Origin: Neogemmobacter tilapiae
GTDB taxonomy: Bacteria; Pseudomonadota; Alphaproteobacteria; Rhodobacterales; Rhodobacteraceae
DNA length: 64,000 bases
Direction: 5' to 3'
Assembly (NCBI RefSeq): GCF_014652215.1
Contig: NZ_BMYJ01000002.1
Location: forward strand, 124,001-188,000
The position numbers were made by a program, and so were the translations under genes. The notes under the pieces were generated by a model, which saw only the letters and a program-made list of their open reading frames with translations, had not been told where the DNA came from and searched no databases. This document shows, piece after piece, positions 1 through 9,487 of the stretch (position 1 is its first letter; the number at the start of each line of letters is the position of its first letter).

Positions 1-60
1 GATTGCTTCTCGCAGAACCGTCGTTCGGTGACGGTGCTGTCGGCTGGCTCGGGGGTCTGA
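1..60 (+). CDS. pal: Peptidoglycan-associated lipoprotein Pal, C-terminal end (partial)
   Basis: The first 20 codons are open from the window edge to a TGA at 58-60. They end in SQNRRSVTVL, which matches the C-terminal end of the OmpA-like domain of Pal (the E. coli protein ends in a similar NRRAVLVY stretch). The next gene is cpoB, the usual partner in the tol-pal operon. Pal is an outer-membrane lipoprotein that binds peptidoglycan and TolB. Only the tail is visible, so the call rests on this short motif and on gene order. Confidence 0.7.
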   Translation, partial: DCFSQNRRSVTVLSAGSGV

Positions 61-62
61 CC

Positions 63-887
63 ATGATGCGTGGTCTTGCTCTTGGGGTCATGCTGGCCCT
101 GCTGCCGGGGTTGGCCCCGGCGCAGGACCGGGCGCAGACACTGGCCGACATCCGGGCGGAAATCGGTGCCCTTTCGGCCCAGTTCAACGCGCTGAAACAG
201 GAACTGGTGGCCTCGGGCGGGATCAACACCGGCATCGCCGGCGGCGATGCCCTGCAACGCCTGGACGCGATCGAGGCGGCCTTGTCCCGCCTGACCGCGC
301 AGACGGAACAGGTTCAGATCAAGGTCAACAAGGTGGCCTCGGACGGCACCCTGCGCTTGGGCGATCTGGAAATCCGAGTGTGTGAGCTGACCGAAGGCTG
401 CGACATCATGAACCTGCCGCCGACCGCACCCTTGGGCGGCGACGGTGGAACCGCAACACCCACGACGCCGACTGAAACGACCAGCAGCGGCGGGCCGGAA
501 CTCGCCGTGGCGGAGAAAGCCGATTTTGACCGGGCCAAGGAGGTGCTCGCCTCCGGTGACTTTCGCACCGCCGCGGACCTCTTTCAGACCTATGCCCAGA
601 CCTATCAAGGTGGGCCCCTAAGCCAAGAGGCGCATCTTCTGCGCGGCGACGCACTGGCGCAACTGGGCGAAACCGGCAACGCTGCCCGCGCCTATCTTGA
701 GGCGTTTTCCGGCACGCCGAACGGCGCTTTGGCCGGGCAGGCCCTGCTGAAACTGGGTCAGTCCTTGGGTCAATTGCAGCAAATCCCCGATGCCTGCATC
801 ACCTTAGCCGAGGTAGGCACCCGCTTTCCCGGCACCGCCGATGCCACGGCGGCACAGGGGGCGATGGCCCAACTGGGTTGCCAGTGA
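63..887 (+). CDS. cpoB: Tol-Pal system / cell division coordinator CpoB (YbgF)
   Basis: This is a 274-residue periplasmic protein. The start at 63 puts a signal peptide first (MMRGLALGVMLALLPGLAPAQ). A coiled-coil stretch follows at about residues 25-90 (LADIRAEIGALSAQFNALKQELV), then a Thr/Pro/Gly-rich linker, then TPR-like repeats in the last 120 residues (FDRAKEVLASGDFRTAADLF and YLEAFSGTPNGALAGQALLK). That is the CpoB/YbgF architecture: a trimerising coiled coil plus TPR, linking outer-membrane constriction with septal peptidoglycan synthesis. It starts 2 bases after the pal stop, so the two are co-transcribed. A second in-frame ATG at 66 is equally possible. Confidence 0.9.
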   Translation: MMRGLALGVMLALLPGLAPAQDRAQTLADIRAEIGALSAQFNALKQELVASGGINTGIAGGDALQRLDAIEAALSRLTAQTEQVQIKVNKVASDGTLRLGDLEIRVCELTEGCDIMNLPPTAPLGGDGGTATPTTPTETTSSGGPELAVAEKADFDRAKEVLASGDFRTAADLFQTYAQTYQGGPLSQEAHLLRGDALAQLGETGNAARAYLEAFSGTPNGALAGQALLKLGQSLGQLQQIPDACITLAEVGTRFPGTADATAAQGAMAQLGCQ

Positions 888-2107
888 CCAAGGCCGGGCT
901 TCTGGCCCTGATGGGCCAAGCCTTGCACGACTTTGACGGACCGCTGGGCGTGGCGGTTTCAGGCGGCGGGGATAGTCTCGCCGCCTTGTCTTTGGCAGCG
1001 GCCAGCGCACCGCAAAGATTGCAAGCCGCCACTGTTGACCACCGCCTGCGCGCCGAATCCGCCGCCGAGGCCGCCCGTGTTGGGGAAATCTGCGCCCAGC
1101 TTTCCATCCCGCATCAGGTGCTGGTCTGGCATCACCAGACCGTCACCGGCAACCTTCAGGATCAGGCCCGTCAGGCGCGCTATGACCTTCTGGCCGAATG
1201 GGCGCAGGGCAGGGGGCTGCAAGCCGTCCTGCTGGGCCACACCGCCGAGGATCAGGCCGAATGCCTGCTGATGGGGCTGGCCCGCGCCGCGGGGCTCGAT
1301 GGTCTCGCAGGCATGCGCCCCCGCTTCCAGCACAACAGCGTCACCTTCCTGCGCCCCCTCCTGACCGCCCGCCGCGCCGATCTGCGCCAGTATCTGACTG
1401 GGCAAGGGTTGGCTTGGATCGACGATCCCTCCAACGACGATGACCGTTTCACCCGCGTCCGCTTTCGCAAGGCGATGGCAGCTCTAGCCCCCTTGGGCCT
1501 CACCGTCGAAACCCTCGCCGCTTCCGCCCAGCATCTGGCACAGGCCCGCCAAGCCATGGATCAAAGCCTGCAACAAGCCTTTCGTAAGATCGGTCGCGAG
1601 CAGGCGGGTGCGCTTTTTCTTGACCACGCGGGCCTTGCCAAACTTCCGCCCGAACTCCAGCGCCGCATGATCGCCGCCGCCTTGCGCTGGATCAGCGGCA
1701 CCCCCCACGGCCCCCGTGGTCCCGCCCTGGCCCGCGCCCTGCAATCCGTTCTGGCAGGCCGCGACGCCACCCTGCACGGCGCGCGTCTGCGGCCCCGCCG
1801 TGACCAAATCCAGATTACCCGCGAATCCAAGGCCATTGCCCATCACCAAACTCCCACCGGTCAGCTTTGGGATCATCGTTGGCACCTGACCGGCCCCCAC
1901 GCCCCCGACCTCCACCTTGCCGCCTTGGGCGCTGACGGCCTTCGCCTCTGCCCTGAATGGCGGGACTTGGGCCTTGCGCGTGAGGTGCTGATCGTCCTGC
2001 CCGCCGTCTGGCGCGGCGATGAACTCGTGGCCGCGCCCCTCGTCCGGACCGAAACCGATTGGCAGGCATCCTGCCGAAGCTTCGACTTATTCATCTTATC
2101 GCATTGA
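884..2107 (+). CDS. tilS: tRNA(Ile)-lysidine synthetase
   Basis: TilS ligates lysine to C34 of the CAU-anticodon tRNA-Ile in the cytoplasm, using ATP. The PP-loop signature SGGGDSLA lies at residues 26-33, followed by DHRLRAES and a GHTAEDQAE segment typical of the N-type ATP pyrophosphatase fold. The protein is about 407 residues. I place the start at GTG 884, which overlaps the cpoB stop as GTGA; a TTG at 878 is also open. The pal-cpoB-tilS-ftsH order is well known in alphaproteobacteria. The C-terminal third is less conserved, as usual for TilS. Confidence 0.92.
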   Translation: MTKAGLLALMGQALHDFDGPLGVAVSGGGDSLAALSLAAASAPQRLQAATVDHRLRAESAAEAARVGEICAQLSIPHQVLVWHHQTVTGNLQDQARQARYDLLAEWAQGRGLQAVLLGHTAEDQAECLLMGLARAAGLDGLAGMRPRFQHNSVTFLRPLLTARRADLRQYLTGQGLAWIDDPSNDDDRFTRVRFRKAMAALAPLGLTVETLAASAQHLAQARQAMDQSLQQAFRKIGREQAGALFLDHAGLAKLPPELQRRMIAAALRWISGTPHGPRGPALARALQSVLAGRDATLHGARLRPRRDQIQITRESKAIAHHQTPTGQLWDHRWHLTGPHAPDLHLAALGADGLRLCPEWRDLGLAREVLIVLPAVWRGDELVAAPLVRTETDWQASCRSFDLFILSH

Positions 2108-2177
2108 ACGCGCCGTCTTTCCGTCTATCTTAGGGAAAAGGCCTGCGCCCGGCGCGGGTGGTTCAAGGAGTCTGCTG

Positions 2178-4091
2178 GTGGGCAACGCGCGCAATATCGC
2201 CTTCTGGGTCGTTCTTCTGGTTCTGGTGCTGGCCATGTTCAACATGTTCGGCAGCGCCTCGACCGGGGCAACCCAGGAACTTCCCTATTCCGATCTGGTT
2301 CAAAGGGTGGATGAGGGCGGCATTGCCAGTGTCCGGATCGACGGCGAACGCCTGCTGGTCGAGGCCAAGAACGGCAACCGCTACACCACCATCCGCCCCG
2401 AAGGCGACGATGGCTTTATCGCCAGCCTCGTCGCCAAAGGCGTCAAGGTACAGGCCGATGCCCAGGCTGAAAGCGGCCTCTTTGCTTTTCTCGGCCTCTG
2501 GTTCCCCTTCATCCTGCTGATCGGTGTCTGGTTCTTCTTCATGAACCGCATGCAGGGCGGCGGCAAAGGCGGGGCCATGGGCTTTGGCAAAAGCCGGGCG
2601 AAACTGCTGACCGAAAAGCATGGCCGCGTCACCTTTGACGATGTGGCGGGCATCGACGAGGCCAAGGAAGAGCTGGAAGAGATCGTCGAATTCCTGCGCA
2701 ATCCGCAAAAGTTCAGCCGTCTGGGTGGGAAAATTCCGAAAGGCGCTTTGCTGGTCGGCCCGCCCGGCACCGGTAAAACCCTGCTGGCCCGTGCCATTGC
2801 GGGCGAGGCGGGGGTGCCGTTCTTCACCATCTCGGGTTCCGACTTTGTTGAAATGTTCGTGGGTGTCGGGGCAAGCCGCGTGCGCGACATGTTCGAACAG
2901 GCCAAAAAGAACGCGCCCTGCATCGTCTTTATCGACGAGATTGACGCTGTCGGTCGTGCCCGTGGTGTCGGCATCGGCGGCGGCAATGACGAACGCGAAC
3001 AGACCCTGAACCAGCTTCTCGTCGAAATGGATGGGTTTGAGGCGAACGATGGCGTGATCATCGTGGCCGCCACCAACCGCAAGGACGTGCTTGACCCCGC
3101 GCTTCTGCGTCCCGGGCGCTTTGACCGGCAAATCTATGTGCCGAACCCCGACATCAAGGGCCGCGAGAAAATCCTGAACGTCCATGCCCGCAAGGTGCCC
3201 TTGGGGCCGGATGTTGATCTTCGGATCATCGCCCGCGGCTCTCCGGGTTTCTCTGGGGCGGATCTGGCGAACCTTGTGAACGAAGCCGCTCTGATGGCGG
3301 CGCGGGCGGGTCGGCGTTTCGTCACGATGATCGACTTTGAACAGGCCAAGGATAAGGTCATGATGGGCGCGGAACGCCGGTCGATGGTCCTGACGCCCGA
3401 ACAAAAGGAAATGACCGCCTACCATGAGGCGGGCCATGCGATTGTGGGCATGACCCTGCCGAAATGCGATCCGGTTTACAAAGCCACCATCATCCCCCGT
3501 GGCGGTGCCTTGGGCATGGTGATGAGCCTGCCCGAAATGGACCGCCTGAACATGCACAAGGACCAGTGCAAGCAGCGCATTGCGATGACGATGGCGGGCA
3601 AAGCCGCCGAGATCATCAAATGGGGCGAGGAATCGGTGTCGAACGGTCCCTCGGGTGACATTCAGCAGGCCAGCGCCTTGGCCCGTGCCATGGTCCTCCG
3701 CTGGGGCATGTCCGATGCCGTTGGCAACATCGACTATGCCGAGGCGCATGAGGGTTATCAGGGCAATGCCTCGGGCCTTTCCGTCTCGGCGGAAACGAAA
3801 AAGCTGATCGAGCAGGAAGTCAAAGATCTGATCGACGAGGGTTATAAAACCGCCCGCCAGATCCTGATCGAACGCAATGACGATTTCGAACGGCTCGCAA
3901 AGGGCCTGCTTGAATATGAAACCCTGACCGGCGACCAGATTTCCAAGGTCATTGCGGGTGAGGCGCTGGACAGCGACGATGACAGCAGCACCTCGGGCGG
4001 GGGCGGCTCGTCCATCATCGCCATCCCCAAGACCAAGGCCCGCAGCCGCAAAAAGCCGGATGCCGGGATGGAACCCGAGCCGCTGGCCTAA
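2178..4091 (+). CDS. ftsH: ATP-dependent zinc metalloprotease FtsH
   Basis: This is a 637-residue inner-membrane AAA+ protease that degrades misfolded membrane proteins and regulatory proteins. The GTG start at 2178 has AAGGAG at 2165-2170 and gives the family-typical beginning [20 protein letters not shown], the first membrane helix. A second helix ([20 protein letters not shown]) follows at about residue 105. Walker A GPPGTGKT lies at about 194-201, Walker B is IVFIDEID, and the zinc site HEAGH starts at residue 416. The C-terminus is Gly/Ser-rich and then basic. An upstream in-frame ATG at 2019 overlaps tilS and lacks a good ribosome site, so I rejected it. Confidence 0.97.
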   Translation: MGNARNIAFWVVLLVLVLAMFNMFGSASTGATQELPYSDLVQRVDEGGIASVRIDGERLLVEAKNGNRYTTIRPEGDDGFIASLVAKGVKVQADAQAESGLFAFLGLWFPFILLIGVWFFFMNRMQGGGKGGAMGFGKSRAKLLTEKHGRVTFDDVAGIDEAKEELEEIVEFLRNPQKFSRLGGKIPKGALLVGPPGTGKTLLARAIAGEAGVPFFTISGSDFVEMFVGVGASRVRDMFEQAKKNAPCIVFIDEIDAVGRARGVGIGGGNDEREQTLNQLLVEMDGFEANDGVIIVAATNRKDVLDPALLRPGRFDRQIYVPNPDIKGREKILNVHARKVPLGPDVDLRIIARGSPGFSGADLANLVNEAALMAARAGRRFVTMIDFEQAKDKVMMGAERRSMVLTPEQKEMTAYHEAGHAIVGMTLPKCDPVYKATIIPRGGALGMVMSLPEMDRLNMHKDQCKQRIAMTMAGKAAEIIKWGEESVSNGPSGDIQQASALARAMVLRWGMSDAVGNIDYAEAHEGYQGNASGLSVSAETKKLIEQEVKDLIDEGYKTARQILIERNDDFERLAKGLLEYETLTGDQISKVIAGEALDSDDDSSTSGGGGSSIIAIPKTKARSRKKPDAGMEPEPLA

Positions 4092-4105
4092 GCCGAACCA
4101 CCATA

Positions 4106-4132
4106 GGCCCGAACCCCGGTTCGGGCCTTTTC
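4106..4132 (+). terminator. Rho-independent terminator of ftsH
   Basis: The inverted repeat GGCCCGAACC (4106-4115) and GGTTCGGGCC (4118-4127) is followed at once by TTTT. It sits 14 bases after the ftsH stop and just before the MOSC gene. Confidence 0.85.
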
Positions 4133-4144
4133 CTTGGGGATAGA

Positions 4145-4738
4145 ATGCCAGTCTGGAAGAAAAGCACCCATATCGGGCGGATCACCTATCTGGGCCATGT
4201 TGTTGGCCGCGATGTGCAGGCCACCCTTGGCCCCCTGGCCTCTACCCCCTTGGCCGAACTGGTCTGCACGCTGGATGGCCCCTTGGGGGAATCGCATGGC
4301 GGCCACACCCGCCCCTCTTGCAGCCGAGTCTCGAACATCTATCCCCGCGACACCACCATTGCCAACACCCGCCAGCTTTCCATCCTCTCGGTCGAAGAAC
4401 TCGCCCAGATCGCGGCGGATATGGGCCTTGCCAGCTTAGACCCCGCCCTTGTGGGCGCCACGATGGTCGTCGAGGGCATTCCCGACCTCAGCTTCCTGCC
4501 CCCCTCTGCCCGCTTGCAGGGCCCGGATGGCGCAACAATCGTCGTGGACATCAACAACCGCCCCTGCACCCTTCCCATCGCCCCGATCGATCAGGCCCAC
4601 CCCGGCCACGGCCGCGCCTTCAAGGCCGCCGCCAAAGACCGCCGGGGCATCGTCGCCTGGATGGAACGCGAAGGCACTTTCCGCTTGGGCGATACGCTGA
4701 CCCTGTTCGTCCCAGACCAAAGGGCTTGGTTGGGGTAA
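4145..4738 (+). CDS. MOSC domain-containing protein
   Basis: This is a 197-residue cytoplasmic protein. The segment from PRDTTIANTRQLSILSVEEL through GATMVVEGI to VVDINNRPC matches the MOSC fold, including the single conserved cysteine in the NNRPC motif (about residue 140). MOSC domains occur in molybdenum-cofactor sulfurases and in YiiM-like proteins that handle N-hydroxylated compounds; which substrate this one uses cannot be told. The start ATG has a GGGGA ribosome site five bases upstream. It lies just after the ftsH terminator, so it probably has its own promoter or relies on read-through. Confidence 0.8.
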   Translation: MPVWKKSTHIGRITYLGHVVGRDVQATLGPLASTPLAELVCTLDGPLGESHGGHTRPSCSRVSNIYPRDTTIANTRQLSILSVEELAQIAADMGLASLDPALVGATMVVEGIPDLSFLPPSARLQGPDGATIVVDINNRPCTLPIAPIDQAHPGHGRAFKAAAKDRRGIVAWMEREGTFRLGDTLTLFVPDQRAWLG

Positions 4739-4776
4739 GGGTGGAACGCCCCCCTCCCCATCGAAATCCGCTGTCC

Positions 4777-5979
4777 CTACAGGATAAAATCCCCGGCCCG
4801 CAAGTTGCCGATATCCTCCACCAGAATGGCAAAGTCGGCCTTCTTGTCGCCGTTGATATCGCCCTGCACGATCACATCCGTCCCGGCCCTGACATAGCGT
4901 AGGTCGCCCTTGTCGCCGGTAAACCGGGCCGTTCCGATGAAATCAAAGGCCTGATTGCCCGCCCCAGACTGCGCATCCATCCCCGCCAGATTTATCTTGT
5001 CGCCCTGGCCCCGGTTGAAATCGGTGATCGTATCCCGCCCCGCCACGGAAACGGTGCTGTCACTGGCAAGCGCAAAGATGAAACGGTCGGCCCCCGCCTC
5101 GCCCACCAATTGGTCGGCCCCTTTTCCACCCTTCAACTGATCAAGGCCCGCGCCACCAATCAGCCGGTCATTGCCGTCTTCACCGTTGATCTGGTCATTC
5201 CCAACCCCGCCCATCCCCGTGTCATTGCCCCCGCCCAGCGACATGCGGTCATTGCCGCTATAGCCCCGAAAGACATTGGCCACCTGAAGCCCGGCTTGGG
5301 TATCTTCCGATAGAGTGTCGGCAAAATCCGACCCTTCGATGTCTTCAAATCCGTTGATCCTGTCGCCCTGAGCATGGCCGCCCATTCCAAAGATCGTGCT
5401 GCCCCATTCAAAGCGGATGGTCACACCCGCGTTGGAGGTTCGATAGCTCAAAACATCGCCCGCATCCGAGCTGCCCGACATCGTATCAGCCCCAGCACCG
5501 CCTTCGATCGTGTCGTTGCCGCCCGCCCCACTCAGGTTGTCGTTACCGTCGTTGCCAAAGATCAGATCGGCATCTTCGGCCCCATTGGCCTCGTCATTGC
5601 CTGCGCCGCCATAGATCGTGTCACTGCCTTCGTCACCAAAGATCGTGTCGTTTCCGCCCAGCCCGCTTGCGGCATTGTCGCCATACAGAATGTTCGCGCC
5701 GGTATTGCCTGTGATGTAGTCCCGGCTGTCGCTGCCCCGTGCGTTCTCAATCAGCCCCGTCACCGTCAGCGTCCGGCTCAGATTGGGACTATCCCAGATC
5801 GTGGCACGGGCTGATGTGGCCACGAAACTTCCATCGACAGTGAATTGCAGCGTCAAAACACTGTACTCGAGCGGATTATAACTGCCGCTGATAGTCAGCC
5901 AATCCTGCCCGCTGCCGTCGTCGTCAAGCGTCTCGCCCGCGTGGCTGCCCGATACTGCATCATAAACATTGTCCGTCAT
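4777..5979 (-). CDS. RTX-type calcium-binding protein (first of a tandem pair)
   Basis: This is a 400-residue acidic protein made mostly of RTX nonapeptides of the GGxGxDxUx type, such as GGNDTIFGDEGSDTIYGGAG. It has no Sec signal and ends in a type I secretion-like tail (FAILVEDIGNLRAGDFIL). The start at 5979 (MTDNVYDAVSG) has GGAG upstream and matches the start of the neighbouring paralogue. In the last 104 residues 80 are identical to that neighbour by my count. RTX proteins are exported by ABC-type I systems and fold on binding extracellular calcium. No exporter genes lie in the window. Function (adhesin, matrix or other) is unknown. Confidence 0.85.
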   Translation of the reverse strand: MTDNVYDAVSGSHAGETLDDDGSGQDWLTISGSYNPLEYSVLTLQFTVDGSFVATSARATIWDSPNLSRTLTVTGLIENARGSDSRDYITGNTGANILYGDNAASGLGGNDTIFGDEGSDTIYGGAGNDEANGAEDADLIFGNDGNDNLSGAGGNDTIEGGAGADTMSGSSDAGDVLSYRTSNAGVTIRFEWGSTIFGMGGHAQGDRINGFEDIEGSDFADTLSEDTQAGLQVANVFRGYSGNDRMSLGGGNDTGMGGVGNDQINGEDGNDRLIGGAGLDQLKGGKGADQLVGEAGADRFIFALASDSTVSVAGRDTITDFNRGQGDKINLAGMDAQSGAGNQAFDFIGTARFTGDKGDLRYVRAGTDVIVQGDINGDKKADFAILVEDIGNLRAGDFIL

Positions 5980-6047
5980 GGCAAATCTCCATTCTCTCAG
6001 GTCCAAAGTCGTTCGCCACCGCGCCGGAAATTGGCGCTGTTATCCCG

Positions 6048-7232
6048 TCACAGCAGAAAATCACTCGCCCTCAGGCTGGTCATATCCTCCACCAGAATCG
6101 CAAAATCAGCTTTCCGGTCGCCATTGATGTCGCCCTGAACGACCACATTCGTCCCAGCCTTCACAAAGCGTAGATCACCCTTGTCGCCGTCAAAGGCTTG
6201 GCTTCCAATAAATATAAACGCCTGATTGCCAGCGCCTGACTTGGCATCCATGCCACGCAAATCAATCTTGTCGCCCTGCGCCCGGTTGAAATCGTCGATC
6301 CGGTCGCGTCCAGCGACAGCCACCGTGCTTTCACTCGCCAACGTAAAGATGAAGCGGTCAGCCCCGCTGCCGCCCACAAGAAAGTCGCTGGCTTGTCCCC
6401 CGGTCAAACTATCCCCACCGGCCCCGCCAAAAAGGTTGTCCCTGCCGCTTTGTCCGCTGATCTGATCCTGTCCATCGCCGCCAAGGCCGGTATCATTGCC
6501 GCCACCCAGAAACAGTCTGTCATGGCCTCCTTCGCCCGAAAACAGATTGTTGGTGATGCTATTGGCCAGTGCGTCACGGATCACATCGCCAAAAGCCGAT
6601 CCGTTCACATCTGTAAAGCCATAGACCTGATCACCCTGTGCATGCCCACCGCTGACCGTCGCATAGCCGGTGCCAAGTGCGATGCTGACCCCGGCATCGG
6701 AACTGTCATAGCGGACCGTGTCGCCCGCGTCGGCCCCACCATCCAACGTATCCGCCCCGGCCCCGCCCTCAATGACGTCAACACCCTCCCCGCCAACGAT
6801 GTTGTCGTTGCCGTCATTGCCGTAAAGCAGATCGTCGTCGGCTTGACCGTCGATGTCATCATTGCCTGACCCGCCAAAGATCGTGTCGTTCCCACCCTCA
6901 CCGCGCAGCGTATCGATCCCGCCAGCACCGTTCTCTGACTGATCGCCGTAAAGGATGTTGTTGACTTGGTTGCCTCTGATCCAGTCGCGGCTGTCGCTGC
7001 CCCGAACATTTTCGATCAAACCGTTGATCCAAAGCGTCCGCGTGGTGCCGTTGTGAAAAATGACGGCCTCGGCCTGTGTCGCCACACCATCACTGAAGGC
7101 GTTTCTAAGATCCAGTGTCGAAGCATCGCTATAGCTGCCGCTCAGGACAAGCCAATCCACGCCATCCACATCGTTGAACGTCTCACCCGCATTCGTCGCC
7201 AAACCTGCCGCATCATAAACATCATCCGCCAT
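6048..7232 (-). CDS. RTX-type calcium-binding protein (second of a tandem pair)
   Basis: This is a 394-residue paralogue of the downstream gene, with the same order of parts: N-terminal MADDVYDAAG, a beta-rich region with GLIENVRGSDSRD, RTX nonapeptides (DTIFGGSGNDDIDG), and the C-terminal module ADRFIF to LRASDFLL. Both proteins also carry GGHAQGD followed by a short non-RTX spacer. It is the promoter-proximal gene of the pair, with 68 bases between the two genes. Upstream lies a region shared with the divergent fhs gene that contains a perfect CtrA box. Export by a type I system is inferred. Confidence 0.85.
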   Translation of the reverse strand: MADDVYDAAGLATNAGETFNDVDGVDWLVLSGSYSDASTLDLRNAFSDGVATQAEAVIFHNGTTRTLWINGLIENVRGSDSRDWIRGNQVNNILYGDQSENGAGGIDTLRGEGGNDTIFGGSGNDDIDGQADDDLLYGNDGNDNIVGGEGVDVIEGGAGADTLDGGADAGDTVRYDSSDAGVSIALGTGYATVSGGHAQGDQVYGFTDVNGSAFGDVIRDALANSITNNLFSGEGGHDRLFLGGGNDTGLGGDGQDQISGQSGRDNLFGGAGGDSLTGGQASDFLVGGSGADRFIFTLASESTVAVAGRDRIDDFNRAQGDKIDLRGMDAKSGAGNQAFIFIGSQAFDGDKGDLRFVKAGTNVVVQGDINGDRKADFAILVEDMTSLRASDFLL

Positions 7233-7287
7233 GGCAGATCTCCTTTCGTCATAAAAATACCCGTCGCCGGGCCGCGCCTGAAAATGG

Positions 7288-7303
7288 TTAAGAAAAGGTT
7301 AAC
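7288..7303. promoter_or_regulatory. Candidate CtrA-binding box (TTAA-N7-TTAAC)
   Basis: The sequence TTAAGAAAAGGTTAAC matches the full alphaproteobacterial CtrA consensus TTAA-N7-TTAAC. It lies in the 199-bp region between the divergent RTX gene (start 7232) and fhs (start 7432), 56 bases before the RTX start codon. It could control either gene; the RTX pair is nearer. Confidence 0.6.
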
Positions 7304-7342
7304 GCAGACGCGCCGTCCGGGCAAGCACGCCATCGAGGACGT

Positions 7343-7364
7343 TTCCGACCGCGACAGGTCGGAA
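7343..7364. promoter_or_regulatory. Inverted repeat upstream of fhs
   Basis: TTCCGACC (7343-7350) and GGTCGGAA (7357-7364) form a perfect 8-bp inverted repeat with a 6-base spacer, 67 bases before the fhs start. It is a candidate operator, or an RNA hairpin in the fhs leader. I do not recognise the cognate regulator. Confidence 0.35.
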
Positions 7365-7431
7365 TCCGCACAAATCATCGCCGGGCCAATGCTAACAATC
7401 GCAAAGGGGCAGGGCACCGAGAGAGGAACCG

Positions 7432-9108
7432 ATGGCCGTCAAGACCGATATCGAGATCGCACGCGAAGCAAAGAAAAAGCCGATCCAAGAGATTGGCGCG
7501 AAACTGGGAATCCCCTCGGAACATCTGCTGCCCTATGGCCATGACAAGGCCAAAGTCGGGCAGGACTTCATCAAATCCATCGCTGGACGCACCGAGGGCA
7601 AGCTGATCCTTGTCACCGCCATCAACCCAACGCCTGCGGGCGAGGGCAAGACCACCACCACCGTGGGCCTAGGCGACGGGCTGAACCGCATCGGCAAAAA
7701 GGCGGTGGTCTGTATCCGGGAGGCCTCTCTGGGTCCGAATTTCGGCATGAAGGGCGGCGCTGCGGGGGGCGGCTATGCGCAGGTCGTGCCGATGGAGGAA
7801 ATGAACCTCCATTTTACGGGTGACTTCCACGCCATCACCAGCGCGCACAACCTGCTGTCCGCGATGATCGACAACCATATCTATTGGGGCAATGAACTCG
7901 ACATCGACGCGCGCCGCATCGTCTGGCGGCGGGTGATGGACATGAACGACCGCGCCCTGCGCGACATGGTGGTGAACCTTGGTGGCGTGTCGAACGGCTT
8001 CCCCCGCCAGACCGGCTTTGACATCACCGTGGCGTCTGAGGTTATGGCGATCCTTTGTCTCTCGAACGATCTGGAAGATTTGCAAAAGCGGCTGGGCGAC
8101 ATCGTCGTGGCCTATACCCGCGCCAAAAAGCCGATCTATTGTCGCGACCTGAAAGCCGACGGCGCGATGACGGTGCTGCTGAAAGACGCCATGCAGCCAA
8201 ACCTTGTGCAGACCTTGGAAAACAACCCGGCCTTCGTGCATGGCGGGCCTTTCGCCAACATCGCCCATGGCTGCAACTCCGTCATTGCCACCAAAACCGC
8301 CCTGCGTCTGGGCGAATATGTTGTCACCGAAGCAGGCTTTGGGGCCGACCTTGGGGCCGAGAAATTCTTTGACATCAAATGCCGCAAGGCCGGGCTGAAA
8401 CCTTCTGCCGCTGTGATCGTCGCCACCGTGCGCGCGATGAAGATGAACGGCGGCGTGGCCAAGGCTGATCTTGGGGCGGAAAATGTCGAGGCGGTGAAAA
8501 AGGGCTGCCCGAACCTTGGGCGGCATATCTCGAACGTCAAATCCTTTGGCGTTCCTGTGGTGGTGGCAATCAACCATTTCTTCAGCGATACGGATGCCGA
8601 AGTTCAGGCCGTCAAGGAATTCGTGGCCGCCCAGGGGGCTGAGGCGATCCTTTGCAAACACTGGGCGCAAGGTTCCGCGGGGATCGAGGATCTGGCGCAT
8701 AAGGTGGTGGCCTTGGCCGAAAGCGGCGCGGCCAGCTTTGCACCGCTTTATGGTGACGATCTTCCACTGTTCCAAAAGATCGAAACCATCGCCAAGCGCA
8801 TCTATCACGCCGATGAGGTGCTGGCCGACAAGTCGATCCGCGATCAGCTGAAAGCGTGGGAGGCGGCAGGTTACGGCCATCTGCCGATCTGCATGGCGAA
8901 AACGCAGTATTCCTTCTCCACCGATCCAAACCTGCGCGGCGCACCCACTGGCCATTCTGTTCCAGTGCGCGAGGTGCGGCTTTCCGCAGGGGCGGGCTTC
9001 ATCGTGGTGATCTGCGGGGAAATCATGACCATGCCCGGCCTGCCCAAAGTGCCATCCGCCGAGGTGATCCGCCTGAACGACCAAGGCCATGTCGAGGGGC
9101 TGTTCTGA
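7432..9108 (+). CDS. fhs: Formate--tetrahydrofolate ligase
   Basis: This enzyme makes 10-formyl-tetrahydrofolate from formate, THF and ATP in the cytoplasm. At 558 residues it has the family length. Visible signatures are the ATP-binding loop [18 protein letters not shown] at about residues 67-84, [22 protein letters not shown] in two adjoining blocks, and [14 protein letters not shown] around residue 270. GAGAGGAAC lies just before the ATG. It heads a likely operon with a small chorismate mutase and folD, so formate can be carried to methylene-THF. In the same window sarcosine oxidase also feeds one-carbon units into folate. Confidence 0.97.
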   Translation: MAVKTDIEIAREAKKKPIQEIGAKLGIPSEHLLPYGHDKAKVGQDFIKSIAGRTEGKLILVTAINPTPAGEGKTTTTVGLGDGLNRIGKKAVVCIREASLGPNFGMKGGAAGGGYAQVVPMEEMNLHFTGDFHAITSAHNLLSAMIDNHIYWGNELDIDARRIVWRRVMDMNDRALRDMVVNLGGVSNGFPRQTGFDITVASEVMAILCLSNDLEDLQKRLGDIVVAYTRAKKPIYCRDLKADGAMTVLLKDAMQPNLVQTLENNPAFVHGGPFANIAHGCNSVIATKTALRLGEYVVTEAGFGADLGAEKFFDIKCRKAGLKPSAAVIVATVRAMKMNGGVAKADLGAENVEAVKKGCPNLGRHISNVKSFGVPVVVAINHFFSDTDAEVQAVKEFVAAQGAEAILCKHWAQGSAGIEDLAHKVVALAESGAASFAPLYGDDLPLFQKIETIAKRIYHADEVLADKSIRDQLKAWEAAGYGHLPICMAKTQYSFSTDPNLRGAPTGHSVPVREVRLSAGAGFIVVICGEIMTMPGLPKVPSAEVIRLNDQGHVEGLF

Positions 9109-9138
9109 CGAGCCTTGCCGATCAGGCCGTTGCCCCGG

Positions 9139-9172
9139 CCTTGTCGCCCGCCTATGAAGCGGGCGACAAAGG
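9139..9172 (+). other. Intercistronic hairpin between fhs and the chorismate mutase
   Basis: TTGTCGCCCGC (9141-9151) pairs perfectly with GCGGGCGACAA (9159-9169) across a 7-base loop. No T-run follows, so it looks more like an mRNA processing or stabilising element than a terminator. Confidence 0.5.
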
Positions 9173-9184
9173 CAAGGGTGACGC

Positions 9185-9487
9185 ATGAAGACGGCAGCAG
9201 AATGCGACAGCATGGCGGATGTGCGGGTTGAAATTGACCGGCTGGACCGCGCGTTGGTGGCCCTTTTGGTGGAACGCGCGGGCTATATCGACCGGGCGGC
9301 GGCGATCAAGGCGGGCATCGGCTTGGCCGCGCGGCTGGACGACCGGGTGGAAGAAGTGGTCGCCAATGTGCGCGGCCATGCGGCGGGGCAGGGGCTTGAC
9401 CCCGATCTGGCCGAAAGCCTGTGGCGGCGGCTGATCGACTGGTCGATTGCCCGCGAGGAAGAGAAATTGGGGAAGGGTTCGGAATGA
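9185..9487 (+). CDS. Chorismate mutase (AroQ type)
   Basis: This is a 100-residue all-helical protein with the AroQ pattern: an N-terminal [21 protein letters not shown] helix (shown in part), then [12 protein letters not shown], and [19 protein letters not shown] at the C-terminus. The basic and acidic positions of the AroQ active site appear to be kept. Such mutases convert chorismate to prephenate for Phe/Tyr synthesis. Small stand-alone copies between fhs and folD are a gene order I associate with this bacterial group. It overlaps folD by four bases (ATGA), so translation is coupled. Similar fold members also act on isochorismate, so the substrate is inferred. Confidence 0.82.
   Translation: MKTAAECDSMADVRVEIDRLDRALVALLVERAGYIDRAAAIKAGIGLAARLDDRVEEVVANVRGHAAGQGLDPDLAESLWRRLIDWSIAREEEKLGKGSE

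Noticed and set aside
2163-3749. Long open reading frame antisense to ftsH (528 codons); similar ones antisense to soxA and rpoD
   Set aside because: High GC leaves long open frames opposite real genes. The translations are rich in His, Arg and Pro and show no domain pattern, and the plus-strand genes are certain.
4777-7232. CRISPR-like regular repeats
   Set aside because: The periodicity comes from RTX codons (GGxGxDxUx), with no constant repeat and variable spacer at the DNA level.
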